The notes: a model not told the origin generated them from the letters alone. A stretch of 61,534 nt of DNA from CAZCDS01 sp964497585 (GCA_964497585.1 CAZCDS010000039.1:1-61534); one strand, 5' to 3'. Positions 26,649-36,464 are shown, counted from the first letter of the stretch. Numbers and translations are program-made.

Positions 26649-29225
26649 ATGAAAGATGGTGGAAAGACCGACACCCGTCGCGGAGCCAAATTTAAGCGCA
26701 AGAGCGGCCGGGGTTCCGATTCGGGCCCAGTCGAGACAGGCTCTTCTTCAAGAGTCCCGCTCGACGATGCTACTGCCGAATTGGAGAGCAGAGAAACGGA
26801 AACCTTTGACTTTGAAGGCACCCAGAGTATTCACCTCGATAGCCTCTTCGCCGAAGATGTCACCGAGTCGGGGAGCTTCAGCTTCACCGGAGTAGACCAG
26901 ACCTGGTTCGGGAGACTGATGCAGGCGCTCCCGATTCCGGCATTCCTCATCGATCCATCATTTCATATCGTGTTCCTCAATGACGCGTGTTCCAGGATCA
27001 GTTCCGACTACAAGGATATGGAAGGCAAACCCTTTTCCACGCTCTTTGCAAATCCTTGGGTCGCCAAGGAAGCCCAGGAAGTTGTCGAAACGGTGCTGGA
27101 AACGCGTGCGCCGAAGTCCATTCAAGCCGTCCTAAAAATCGGGTCGGATCGAATATGGGGTCGCATGTACTGCCGCGCCCTGAGGTTGGGTACGAACCGG
27201 TCCCTGCTCGTGCTCGTCGAGGATCTTACGCTGGAGAAACAGCAGCTCGTCCTGAAACAGGAACACGAGAAGCAAATCCTCAAAGAACGTGACGATCTTG
27301 AAAAAAGGGTCAAAGAACGGACCGCGGAGCTGGAAGCATCCAATGAGGCCCTCAGGCAGGAGATCGGAGAACGGCAACGTGCTGAAGAAGCACTTCGCGA
27401 AAGCGAATCACGCTATAGGATGCTGGTCGAGAATTCGCCGGTAGGCATCATATCCTGTGATCCGACCGGGGCTATTACCGAACTCAACCCCGCGGTCCCG
27501 ACGGTTCTCGGCGCCCCGTCGCCTGAAGCGACGCTGGCCTGGAATCTCCTCGAATTCTCTTCCCCGGTCGAGGCAAGACTCTCCCGCGCGGTGAGGAACT
27601 GTCTGGAGTCCGGTACCCGGGCAGTAGACGAGTTTCCCTACAAGAGCAAATGGGGCAAACAACTCTACGTCAGGCTTCACGTGGTGCCACTTCGCGGCGG
27701 GGACGAGGAGATCGCCGGGGCCCAGGCGGTCATCGAGGACATTTCAGAACACAAAAGGGCCAACGGCCTCATTCTCCGGTCTGAACGCCTCAAGGCCCTC
27801 ATTGAGATGGCTGGGGGTGTCGCCAATACGTTCAACAACACCCTGCAAGCACTCACCGCCGACGCGCAGATGGCGCTCGATTGCCTCGAATCAAGACAGC
27901 TCGCCGAACTGGGGCCGTTGCTGGGACAGATCCGGGACAACACCCATCAGGCCGCGCAGACGATCAGACGGCTCCAGCAATTTGCACGGGTCCAGTCCGC
28001 TATCGGAGTATCCAAGGGTAAGGTCCTCGACACGTCGGCAGCGGTTCAGGAGGGGATTGAGAAGAGCAAGCTCTGGTGGAAGAACAATCCCGAGAGCAAG
28101 GGACGAGATATTGTCCTCGAATCCGACCTTGGCGAAGGGTGCTTCATCGAAGGGGAGAACGAGGAAGTCATCGAAGCCGTGTTCAACATTATCAAGAATG
28201 CTGTCGAAGCCCAGCCTGGAGGCGGAACCATTCGGGTCAAGACAACGGTGGAGCGCGGCCAGGTCGTGGTGCAGGTTCAAGACGAAGGAATTGGGATACC
28301 GAAGAAACAACTTGGCAAGATCTTCGAGCCCTTTTGGACAACTAAGGCTACGCACGCCGGCATGGGTCTGTCCGTTTGCACAGGTATCATCCGTCGCCAC
28401 CGTGGGAGCGTGGCAGTAACGAGCAAAGAGGGAAGAGGCACGATTGTCACGGTGAGGCTTCCACTGGCCGAGAAGGCGGAAACAAAACCGGCAAAGACGG
28501 CCCCCGGTCTCTCGCGCCTGAACTACCGCTTCCTCATTATCGACGACAACGTCACTTCATTGAAGTCCCTCGAAAAAGGGCTGAAGACCCTCGGCCAGAC
28601 CACCTTCACGGCGCGGTCCGGCGCGGAGGGAGTGAGAATATTCGGGAACAACGATGTAGACGCGGTCGTGTGTAACCTGTCCCTCAAAGGGATGAACGGC
28701 TGGGAAGTCAGTAAGAATATCGATGCCCTCTGTTCGGAAAAGGGTGTTCGCAACCCGCGATTAGTTATCCTCACCGCACCGGCAGAGCAGCTTTCCGAGG
28801 ACGAGATTCTTGCTCACCCCGAAGTCAACAGGGTGCTGGAAAAACCCGTTGACCCGGGACAACTGGTGGAGATTATCGGTCAAGACACTGAGGAGGCTGT
28901 AGATGCAGCCGCGTTTTCCGGGAGCATTCACGGCATTGACATCCTCGAGTACGTACAGCTCATGCTGCTCTCCGGACAGCAAGCAGTTGTGGAGATCGTC
29001 TCACGAGATGGGAGTAGCGGCCTGCTCTATCTGGACAGGGGCGAGGTTCGGCATGCGACCTGCGGCGATCTCAAAGGAGAGGAGGCATTTTATTACTGCG
29101 TCGGCTTCAAGGGGGGAAGCTTCTCAAGCCTGCCCTGGCGGGAACCGGAAGAGGTGACCATCGCAAAACCCGGTGAATTTCTGCTCTTCGAAGCAGCGCG
29201 CAAGAGGGACGAGATGACTTCCTAG
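26649..29225 (+). CDS. PAS sensor with degenerate hybrid histidine kinase and DUF4388-like tail
   Basis: From ATG 26649 (GGAAGAG upstream) the protein has 858 residues. In order: a basic N-terminus; the motif HLDSLFAEDVTESGSF at about 58-73; a divergent PAS domain ending in DRIWGRMYCRALRLG; a coiled coil; a second PAS (YRMLVENSPVGIISCD); a dimerisation helix; an ATPase domain with N-box NIIKNAVEAQ, DEGIGIP and GMGLSV; a receiver domain; and a C-terminal DUF4388-like domain (about 745-858). The phosphoacceptor His is replaced by Asn393 (GGVANTFNN) and the receiver Asp by Asn676 (VVCNLSLKGMNG). It is therefore unlikely to do His-Asp phosphotransfer and may act as a scaffold or ATP-dependent switch. 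Confidence 0.88.
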   Translation: MKDGGKTDTRRGAKFKRKSGRGSDSGPVETGSSSRVPLDDATAELESRETETFDFEGTQSIHLDSLFAEDVTESGSFSFTGVDQTWFGRLMQALPIPAFLIDPSFHIVFLNDACSRISSDYKDMEGKPFSTLFANPWVAKEAQEVVETVLETRAPKSIQAVLKIGSDRIWGRMYCRALRLGTNRSLLVLVEDLTLEKQQLVLKQEHEKQILKERDDLEKRVKERTAELEASNEALRQEIGERQRAEEALRESESRYRMLVENSPVGIISCDPTGAITELNPAVPTVLGAPSPEATLAWNLLEFSSPVEARLSRAVRNCLESGTRAVDEFPYKSKWGKQLYVRLHVVPLRGGDEEIAGAQAVIEDISEHKRANGLILRSERLKALIEMAGGVANTFNNTLQALTADAQMALDCLESRQLAELGPLLGQIRDNTHQAAQTIRRLQQFARVQSAIGVSKGKVLDTSAAVQEGIEKSKLWWKNNPESKGRDIVLESDLGEGCFIEGENEEVIEAVFNIIKNAVEAQPGGGTIRVKTTVERGQVVVQVQDEGIGIPKKQLGKIFEPFWTTKATHAGMGLSVCTGIIRRHRGSVAVTSKEGRGTIVTVRLPLAEKAETKPAKTAPGLSRLNYRFLIIDDNVTSLKSLEKGLKTLGQTTFTARSGAEGVRIFGNNDVDAVVCNLSLKGMNGWEVSKNIDALCSEKGVRNPRLVILTAPAEQLSEDEILAHPEVNRVLEKPVDPGQLVEIIGQDTEEAVDAAAFSGSIHGIDILEYVQLMLLSGQQAVVEIVSRDGSSGLLYLDRGEVRHATCGDLKGEEAFYYCVGFKGGSFSSLPWREPEEVTIAKPGEFLLFEAARKRDEMTS

Positions 29226-29288
29226 AAAAGCGGCAAGCGTTTCCCCGGCAGGCCCCTTGCGAGAGAGATCCTCCCCCTCCCATCGAAG

Positions 29289-30083
29289 CTAGTCTACGAG
29301 CAGTTCTCCTCGGAGCACAGTAACCGCCTTCCCAGCCAGTAACACCCGGTCATCGCAGACACGGACCCGTACGATCCCCCCGCGAGCTGACGCCTGATAG
29401 GCCGTGAACTCTTTTTTCCCCAGCTTCCCGCTCCAATACGGGCCGAGGCAGCAATGTGCCGACCCCGTGACGGGGTCCTCATCAATGCCTGCTGCTGGTG
29501 CGAAGAAACGAGAGACAAAATCGAACTCGGGTGAATCCGACCGCGCGGTAACGATGACCCCGCGGACGTCAAGGGTCTTGAGCATTTCCAGGTCCGGCGT
29601 GAGACCTCGAATGACCTCCTCCGACGCCAGCTCGACGAGGAAGTCGAAGCCGCTCCTGCCCACGTACGAGGGGATCGCTCCTAAAGCCTCAAGCAAGACC
29701 TTCGGAGCCGACACCGGTTCGTCGGGAGTGGCCGGAAAGTCCAGCTCGACCTCGCCTTTGCGGTACGACGCAGACAGTCTCCCGCTTCGCGTATGAAATA
29801 CGGCCGGTTCGCTGCGGTTCAGCAATCCCGTCTCCCACAGTACGTGTGCACTTGCCAGGGTCGCGTGACCGCAAAGGGCAACCTCAACTGCAGGTGTAAA
29901 CCACCGCAACCCAAAGCCCTCTCCCCGCTTCAGCAGAAATGCGGTTTCCGGAAGGTTCATTTCGGAGCCCACACTCTGCATCCAGCCTGCCTCACGCGGG
30001 TCGGGAAGAATGCAGACTGCGGCGGGATTGCCTCCAAAACGTCTGTCGGTAAACGCGTCGACCACAAAGATGCTCAGTCCCAT
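29289..30083 (-). CDS. PhzF-family isomerase/epimerase
   Basis: This 264-residue protein has the PhzF fold: VDAFTDRRFGGNPAAVC at the start, with MNLPETAFLL carrying the catalytic Glu in the usual NxxET context, LRWFTPAVEVALCGHATLAS, and DEDPVTGSAHCCLGPYW near the end. Relatives isomerise phenazine precursors or related metabolites; there is no phenazine operon here, so the substrate is unknown. It converges with the sensor gene that ends at 29225. Confidence 0.9.
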   Translation of the reverse strand: MGLSIFVVDAFTDRRFGGNPAAVCILPDPREAGWMQSVGSEMNLPETAFLLKRGEGFGLRWFTPAVEVALCGHATLASAHVLWETGLLNRSEPAVFHTRSGRLSASYRKGEVELDFPATPDEPVSAPKVLLEALGAIPSYVGRSGFDFLVELASEEVIRGLTPDLEMLKTLDVRGVIVTARSDSPEFDFVSRFFAPAAGIDEDPVTGSAHCCLGPYWSGKLGKKEFTAYQASARGGIVRVRVCDDRVLLAGKAVTVLRGELLVD

Positions 30084-30722
30084 GGTAAACCTCTCGTGTC
30101 GTCTCGTGGCGCCGGGTCCGGTGCTCCACGATCACCGGCCTCGTCACCGAACTGCTCTTCGAGCTGGTGGGAAGGGCCCATGAGCCCCATAGCCACATGG
30201 TCACCACCAATCTCCCCTTTGAGAGCCGGACAGAAGTCCTGGGCAGTGAAGACGTGACCGGAGCACTCCTCGACCGACTCACACGTAGAGTATACCTCAT
30301 CGAAGTAACCTACCAGGGCAACCGACTCAGACAAGCAGGGAACCGATCCAAGAGTCAATCTGGGAACAGTCACTCAACGACGGGAAAGGAGGAAAACCTT
30401 GACAGATACTGAGCCAGGAGGCTAATCATACAATCAGTGCCGCAATATTCAACCGCCACCCGTCGCCATTTCCGACCGCCATTTCGAGGTTACGGGACAG
30501 CGAAGTAACGGGCGATGCGGCGTATGATGAGGATTACGCGCGGAAACGATTGAGACATAGTATCAGCATTATTATCCGTCATCGGAAGATTCATAGCAAT
30601 ATGATAACCAATACAACGGCCGCGGGATACTCTCGAGTCTGTGGAATCGGCGTCGCAGGTATTCGGGGCACGGAATGTGACTAAGGGAATGATGTATTGC
30701 GGCTATTCTATGTGAGGTACTT
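30084..30722. other. Long intergenic region before ino1
   Basis: About 640 bases with no well-supported gene. A 99-codon minus-strand frame (30074-30373) ends by overlapping the PhzF start, but has no family features. A TTGACA at 30399-30404 has no -10 at proper spacing on the plus strand. The part from about 30560 to 30720 is relatively AT-rich and probably contains the ino1 promoter. GTGAGGT precedes the ino1 start. Confidence 0.35.
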
Positions 30723-31946
30723 ATGACGGAACGGAAAATCGGCGTTTGGATAGTAGGTGCTCTCGGCTCAATCGCCTCCACGCTCTTCGCGGGAGCCTTA
30801 GCCATGCGGCAAGGAATGGCCGATTCAAGAGGCATGGTCACAACCACTGAGCCGTTTGCTGGGATCGGTCTGGCAGATGTTGGATCCATGGAATTCAGCG
30901 GGTGTGACGTGCGTCAAGGGTCGCTGAAAGCTTCAGTCTGCGAAGTCCTTACCACAACAGGAGCTATACAGGGACTCGATATCAACCGTTTCGAGGAAGA
31001 CCTTGCGCGCATTGAACGTTCGATCAGACCGGGAACACTTCGGAATTGCGGACAAGCCATAAGGGCTCTCGGATCGGATCCGGTTGATTCGCGCCTGTCC
31101 CTGCGGGAGGAGATAAGCACTGTTATCAGTTACCTGGATGAATTCAGGTCCGACTTCGATCTCGACGAAGTTGTGGTAGTGAACCTGGCATCCACAGAGC
31201 CAATGCTGCAATTGGACGATTATCACCGGAATCTGCGAGCCTTTGAATCGCAATTGGACATCAACACGAATGGAGCGGTCCGGGCCGGCACGATATATGC
31301 CTATGCCGCGATTGCCTGCGGCTGTCCGTATATCAATTTTACTCCATCCAATGGAACTCTCTTCCCGGCAATGGTTCAGTTGGCGGAGGCACATGGTGTC
31401 CCGGTGATGGGCAATGACGGCAAGACGGGCGAAACCCTGCTCAAATCTGCCTTGGCCCCCATGTTTACGTGCAGGGATCTGGAAGTATTGAGCTGGGAGG
31501 GGTTCAATATTCTTGGAAATCTGGACGGCCGGATTCTCGACAACCCCGAGAACCGAGAATCGAAGATCAAAACAAAGGACAAAGTGCTCTCACAGATTCT
31601 CGGATACGCTCCGCATACCAGCGTCCACATTGATTATGTGCCTTCTCTCTCAGATCAGAAAACGGCATGGGATTTCATCCATTTCAGGGGATTTCTTGGA
31701 GCCAAGATGTCTCTCCAGTTCCTCTGGCAGGGATATGATTCCCTCCTTGCGGCGCCTCTCGTCCTGGATCTTGTCAGATTGGCGGACTTGGCCAAAGTCA
31801 GAGGAGAATCCGGCCTAATGAGGCACCTCGCATGCTTCTTCAAAGACCCTCTGGAAGTAAATGAACATGGATTATACGAACAGTTTCAGCTTCTCCTGGA
31901 ATATGCCCGGGCGGCCGGAGGTTTTTCATCGGCGGTCACGAAATGA
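30723..31946 (+). CDS. ino1: Inositol-3-phosphate synthase family protein
   Basis: This NAD-dependent enzyme of 407 residues is expected to cyclise glucose-6-phosphate to inositol-3-phosphate. It shows the dinucleotide-binding start GVWIVGALGSIASTLFAGAL, the conserved block CPYINFTPSNGTLFPAM, GVPVMGNDGKTGETLLKSAL and the C-terminal GFLGAKMSLQFLWQGYDSLL with its catalytic Lys. The stop codon overlaps the start of the next gene (ATGA), so the product may feed the TIM-barrel proteins encoded downstream. Use in inositol phospholipids or solutes is possible; no such gene is in the window. Confidence 0.9.
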   Translation: MTERKIGVWIVGALGSIASTLFAGALAMRQGMADSRGMVTTTEPFAGIGLADVGSMEFSGCDVRQGSLKASVCEVLTTTGAIQGLDINRFEEDLARIERSIRPGTLRNCGQAIRALGSDPVDSRLSLREEISTVISYLDEFRSDFDLDEVVVVNLASTEPMLQLDDYHRNLRAFESQLDINTNGAVRAGTIYAYAAIACGCPYINFTPSNGTLFPAMVQLAEAHGVPVMGNDGKTGETLLKSALAPMFTCRDLEVLSWEGFNILGNLDGRILDNPENRESKIKTKDKVLSQILGYAPHTSVHIDYVPSLSDQKTAWDFIHFRGFLGAKMSLQFLWQGYDSLLAAPLVLDLVRLADLAKVRGESGLMRHLACFFKDPLEVNEHGLYEQFQLLLEYARAAGGFSSAVTK

Positions 31947-32788
31947 GATTGTCGTTCAGTACAAACGCATTTGTGCGACACTCCGTTTTTGATGCAATCC
32001 AGTCCCTTGCCGCAATAGGCTATCCCGGTGTTGAGCTGCTCGCAGATGTCCCCCATCTCTATGCGGAATCTGTTACGCACGCAGAACTGGAACGGCTGAG
32101 AAACATTTTGAAAGCCACTGGCCTGAGAGTCGCTAATATCAATGCGAACACGGCTGTCGGGTACTACGGTCGCGAGTTTTGGGAGCCTTTGTTCGAACCC
32201 TCATTAGCGCACCCCGATGAACATTTGAGAAAGTGGAGAATCGCTTATACCAAGAAGTGCGTAGACATGGCTCACGTGCTTGGAGCGCCGTGCATCAGCG
32301 TTACTTCCGGCAAGTTCGTTCCCGGGATTGCTCCTGGTGACTCCCTCCAATTGCTCAGGCGCTCTCTTGACGAGCTGCTTCTCTATGCGACCTCTAAATC
32401 GATAATGATTGCAATCGAATATGAGCCCGGACTGATCATTGAAAGATTTGAAGAGGTCTTGCGTCTGATTGAGCAGGTTGATTGCGAGTCATTTGGTGTC
32501 AATCTTGACCTGGGACACAGCCATGTCCAACGCGAATCACCGAAGACGGTAATCAGTGAGCTCTCGCCTCGAATATTTCACGTACATATTGAAGATATAC
32601 GAGACGGAAAGCACTACCATCTAATTCCGGGCACCGGGCAAATGAATTTTCCAAACCTCTTTAGTATCCTGGCTGAAAACGGATATGAAGGGTTCGTTTC
32701 TGTTGAGCTGTACTCTTACCCGCACCAGCCGGAGGCTGCGGCGGTCCAGTCTTTCAATTTCTTGAACGAGGTATGGAAATTCTCGTGA
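31943..32788 (+). CDS. Sugar-phosphate isomerase/epimerase-like TIM-barrel protein, first copy
   Basis: This protein of 281 residues belongs to the xylose-isomerase-like TIM-barrel superfamily (AP endonuclease family 2). Visible metal-site stretches are AIEYEPGLIIERF (Glu), FGVNLDLGHSHVQ (Asp-His), FHVHIEDIRDGKHYHLIPG (His, Asp) and FVSVELYSYP (Glu). It begins inside the last codon of ino1, which argues for translational coupling and a linked step, perhaps isomerisation or epimerisation of an inositol-derived compound. The substrate is not known. Confidence 0.85.
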   Translation: MRLSFSTNAFVRHSVFDAIQSLAAIGYPGVELLADVPHLYAESVTHAELERLRNILKATGLRVANINANTAVGYYGREFWEPLFEPSLAHPDEHLRKWRIAYTKKCVDMAHVLGAPCISVTSGKFVPGIAPGDSLQLLRRSLDELLLYATSKSIMIAIEYEPGLIIERFEEVLRLIEQVDCESFGVNLDLGHSHVQRESPKTVISELSPRIFHVHIEDIRDGKHYHLIPGTGQMNFPNLFSILAENGYEGFVSVELYSYPHQPEAAAVQSFNFLNEVWKFS

Positions 32789-32881
32789 AGGAAGAAGGCG
32801 GTTTGGCCGCTTCCCGGCGAAGAAGGTTTGTTTATTCGGTCCAGACACGACCAAGGCTCGAGTAAGGAGAAAGAAACACCT

Positions 32882-33718
32882 ATGAAGTTTGCATTCAGTT
32901 CCAACGCATTCACGAGATATGGTTTGATCGAGACGATCGGCATAATTTCGGACCTGGGGTATGAAGGAATCGAGATAATGGCCGACGTGCCTCATGCCTA
33001 TCCCAAGAATATGACGCCAGGGGACATTTCGGATATCCGTCAGGCCCTGGTTGAGAATAAGCTGGCCGTGTCGAATGTCAATGCGTTTATGCACCACGCG
33101 GACGGCGACACGTATCATCCCTCATGGATCGAAGCGGACCCCGGTTTGAGATCCAAACGAGTAAGCTATACCTTGGACTGCATTGATTTGGCCCATGAAC
33201 TGGGAGCTCGCTGCATATCGACCGAGCCAGGCGGACCGCTGGAAGGCTTGAGCCGAGAGCGTGGTCTTGCGATGTTCCGAGAGGGACTCCTGGCCGTCGA
33301 GCGCAGAGCCAAAGAGAAAGGAATCCGGGTTCTTATCGAACCGGAACCGGGTCTGCTGATCGAGAACAGCACCCAATTCCTGGAGCTCTTTGCGGGGCTT
33401 GACCCTGAGGTGTTCGGTCTCAACTTCGACATCGGCCACTTTTTCTGTGTCGGTGAGAACGTGTCTGAACTTATTAGAAAGATGCGACCATTCATCCACC
33501 ACTTTCATCTCGAAGACATCGCTGCAACGCGTGAGCACAAACATCTCATGCTGGGCGACGGCGCCATTGACATCGAAGAAGTTCTGGCAACCATCAAGGA
33601 GATCGGCTATTCGGGGTTCGTTACCATAGAGCTCTACACATATGAGCACGCGGCCGTTGATGCCGCGGCATCCGCTTTGGAATACCTCGAGCAGAGGACA
33701 CACCGATTGGAGCATTAG
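32882..33718 (+). CDS. Sugar-phosphate isomerase/epimerase-like TIM-barrel protein, second copy
   Basis: The 278-residue product is a paralog of the preceding gene: both begin with a MxxxFSxNAFxR pattern and share the GYxGxExxADVPHxY block. The metal site is complete (VLIEPEPGLLIEN, FGLNFDIGHFF, HHFHLEDIAATREHKHLM, FVTIELYTYEH). ATG 32882 follows AAGGAG and is preferred over an in-frame codon at 32828. Two such barrels in tandem after ino1 could act in sequence on one metabolite or have split substrate ranges. Confidence 0.85.
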   Translation: MKFAFSSNAFTRYGLIETIGIISDLGYEGIEIMADVPHAYPKNMTPGDISDIRQALVENKLAVSNVNAFMHHADGDTYHPSWIEADPGLRSKRVSYTLDCIDLAHELGARCISTEPGGPLEGLSRERGLAMFREGLLAVERRAKEKGIRVLIEPEPGLLIENSTQFLELFAGLDPEVFGLNFDIGHFFCVGENVSELIRKMRPFIHHFHLEDIAATREHKHLMLGDGAIDIEEVLATIKEIGYSGFVTIELYTYEHAAVDAAASALEYLEQRTHRLEH

Positions 33719-33960
33719 CTCTTTTTCCGCCAAACCGCGTGACGTTTTGACATGCGCAGCTCGTACTCGCCGTTTATGACCTTGACCCGGCATGAGGCAG
33801 CTTCGCTGAGATTGTGGGGTAAGTTCAGATTTTTCTCACGGAAGTCAGGCCTCAATTTCGCCACCGGCCTAGGCCCAAATCAAGATTGGTGAACTCCCAA
33901 ATTCGGGGAATGCCCGCTCTGTCTGGGGCAATTACTTGAAATTCAGTCAGATTTTTCCTG

Positions 33961-33989
33961 TTGACTCTGTGACCGCTTCATTGTAGAAT
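33961..33989 (+). promoter_or_regulatory. Sigma-70-type promoter of hybrid kinase 34060
   Basis: TTGACT at 33961-33966 and TAGAAT at 33984-33989 are 17 bases apart. Transcription would begin near 33996, which rules out the in-frame ATG at 33988 as the translation start and supports ATG 34060. The perfect 8-base palindrome TTGTACAA just downstream (34005-34012) could be part of an operator. The rest of the 33719-34059 gap shows no gene. Confidence 0.65.
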
Positions 33990-34059
33990 GACAACATATT
34001 GTAATTGTACAACAATTCTACGCACGAAGAATACCTCATCCCTCCGGCCGCGGAATACA

Positions 34060-36186
34060 ATGGAAGCTAGAAATACATCGGAGAAGAAGCTGTTGCACGA
34101 GCTTTCAGAGCTGCGACGACGCGTCGCGGAATTGGAGGACCTCGACAGAGAGCGGCATCGGACAGAGCAGGCCCTCAGAGAATCCGAAGAGAAGCATCGA
34201 TCAATTATCGAGAATATTGAAGAAGGATACTACGAGGTGGACCTGCGAGGGAATTTCACCTTTGTCAACGAGCGGGTGTGCCAAATCCTGGGGTACAGCC
34301 GAAACGAATTGATTGGCATGAGCTACAAGAATTATCAGAGCGAGGAAAGCGCCAAGAGATCTTTCGAAGCATTCAACAAAGTCTATCAAACGGGCAAGTC
34401 CGACGAAATCTTCGACTACGAAGTGATCAGACGCGACGGCACGAAACGACATCTTGAGGTGAGTATCACGCTGATTCCCGGCGCGAAAGAAGGCGAATCG
34501 GTCTTCCGCGGTATAGGCCGGGACGTGACCGACCGCAAGAAGGCGGAAGAGGCCCTGCGTAGAGCCCGCATCGAACTGGAGAAACGGGTCGAGGAAAGGA
34601 CAGAAGAGCTGGTCCGGGCGAACGAGGCGCTCAAACGGGAAATCTCCGAACGTGAACTGGTTGAACGGGCCCTCCGGGACAGCGAAGAGAAATACCGCAA
34701 CACCATAGAGAGTGTCGAGGACGGCTACTACGAGGTCGATACGGCCGGCAACATGATCTTTTTCAATGAGGCTCTCTGCAAAATGGTAGGTTACGATCGC
34801 TCAGAGTTGGTCGGCCTCAATTACCGGCAATTCATGGACAAAGCCAACGCTGACCGTGTCGCGGAGGTCTTCAACTCGGTCCTCGAAACGGGTAAACCCG
34901 CGGGGATGTTCGGCTGGGAGCTCAAGCGAAAGGATGGCTCTCGCAGGAGCGTCGAGTGCTCCGTCTCGCTCATAAGAAATGCGGATGGCACTCCCGCGGG
35001 ATATCGGGGACTCTTCATAGACGTTACCGAACGAAAGCGAGTCCAGGACGAGTTGGCCAGGATTCAGAAGCTCGAATCCATAGGAGTTCTCGCAGGGGGT
35101 ATCGCTCACGATTTCAACAATATTCTCACCGCGATACAGGGAAACGTCTCTTTGGCGAGGCTCTTCGCGGAGCCCGGAAGCAAGGTAATCGAACGATTGG
35201 ATGCAGCGGAACGGGCTTCGGTGCGAGCGCGAGACCTGACCCAGCAATTGCTCACCTTTGCCAAAGGTGGAGCGCCCATAAAAACGAAGGCTTCCATACT
35301 GAATCTCGTGCACGATTCCTGCGAATTTGCGCTTCGCGGGTCGAACGTTAAATGCGAATTTACAATTCCCTCGGACACGTGGATGGTCGAAGTGGACAAG
35401 GTCCAAATAGGCCAGGCCATAGGCAATATCGCGATAAACGCGGATCAAGCCATGCCGGGCGGCGGCGTGATCCTTGTTGCCGCGGAAAACCTGTGTGTCG
35501 AAGGCGACGAGGGGATCCCACTCGAGCCGGGTGACTATGTGCGGATATGCATCGAAGACAGGGGAGTGGGCATGGACGAAGAAACTCTCCGGAACGTCTT
35601 TGACCCCTACTTCACCTCAAAATCCACAGCCAGCGGTCTTGGACTGACCACCGCATTCTCCATTGTGAAAAATCATGACGGGCTCATCTCGTTGGAATCC
35701 AGTCCCGGAATCGGGACAAAGGTTTACGTTTACTTGCCCGCGCTGAGAGCAATTGTCGAGGAGCCTGCGGTCCCGGCGGTAGGGGAAGAGGCTGTTGCGG
35801 GAGTGGGAAAGATTCTGCTCATGGATGATGAGGAACCGATCAGAGAGCTGGCTAAAGAGCTGCTGGTCATGCTCGGATTTGAGGTGGATACGGCAAGGGA
35901 CGGCCTCGAAGCCATCGCACTCTATTCCGAGGCCAAACAATCCCAGCGTCCCTTTGACGCGGTCATCTTGGATCTCACTGTGCCCGGCGGCATGGGAGGC
36001 AAGGAGACCATCGAACGACTCTCCCAAATGGACCCCGAAGTGAAAGCGATTGTCTCCAGCGGCTACTCCAACGATCCCATCATGGCCAACTACAAAGAAT
36101 ACGGCTTCAGCGGCGTTATCCCCAAACCGTACAATGCCGCACAGATCAGTGACGCTCTCCAGCAAGTAACAGAGCGCAGGATGTGA
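34060..36186 (+). CDS. PAS-PAS hybrid histidine kinase with receiver domain
   Basis: This soluble kinase of 708 residues has an N-terminal coiled coil, PAS1 (SIIENIEEGYYEVDLRGNF), a coiled-coil linker, PAS2 (NTIESVEDGYYEVDTAGNM), a HisKA-type domain with phosphoacceptor His350 in LAGGIAHDFNNILTA, an ATPase domain (EDRGVGMDEET, SGLGLTTAF) and a receiver with Asp638 (VILDLTVPGGMGG). The two PAS domains are clearly duplicates of one another. It does not carry the LFxxDxTxSGSF motif of the other sensors. It precedes the giant activase gene by about 280 bases, but a regulatory link is only a guess. Confidence 0.92.
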   Translation: MEARNTSEKKLLHELSELRRRVAELEDLDRERHRTEQALRESEEKHRSIIENIEEGYYEVDLRGNFTFVNERVCQILGYSRNELIGMSYKNYQSEESAKRSFEAFNKVYQTGKSDEIFDYEVIRRDGTKRHLEVSITLIPGAKEGESVFRGIGRDVTDRKKAEEALRRARIELEKRVEERTEELVRANEALKREISERELVERALRDSEEKYRNTIESVEDGYYEVDTAGNMIFFNEALCKMVGYDRSELVGLNYRQFMDKANADRVAEVFNSVLETGKPAGMFGWELKRKDGSRRSVECSVSLIRNADGTPAGYRGLFIDVTERKRVQDELARIQKLESIGVLAGGIAHDFNNILTAIQGNVSLARLFAEPGSKVIERLDAAERASVRARDLTQQLLTFAKGGAPIKTKASILNLVHDSCEFALRGSNVKCEFTIPSDTWMVEVDKVQIGQAIGNIAINADQAMPGGGVILVAAENLCVEGDEGIPLEPGDYVRICIEDRGVGMDEETLRNVFDPYFTSKSTASGLGLTTAFSIVKNHDGLISLESSPGIGTKVYVYLPALRAIVEEPAVPAVGEEAVAGVGKILLMDDEEPIRELAKELLVMLGFEVDTARDGLEAIALYSEAKQSQRPFDAVILDLTVPGGMGGKETIERLSQMDPEVKAIVSSGYSNDPIMANYKEYGFSGVIPKPYNAAQISDALQQVTERRM

Positions 36187-36464
36187 TCGGACTTCCCAAA
36201 GCTTTCACTCCATGTTCGCCCTTCCCCTTGACCCTTTTGCCGGAAACAAGTACGAAAGGGAACCGCATCCTCTGACATGGTTGCGAATTTGTCCGGGCGA
36301 TATTCTGCTTTGTATCAAGGACGTTGTCGCTTCGCCTTCTTCCTGTCTCTCCCGCTGGGGAAGGGCAATGTGGCCGCCCCCCTTTCCTTTGTGGGATAGG
36401 GTGAAGTAAGGAATCATCCTCTTCAGGTTGAAGGTGCACCGCTGTCAGGCGTTTGGCGCATAGT

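Noticed and set aside
30074..30373. 99-codon minus-strand frame overlapping the PhzF start
   Set aside because: No family pattern, no clear ribosome site and poor composition. The overlap with the next gene is suggestive but not sufficient.
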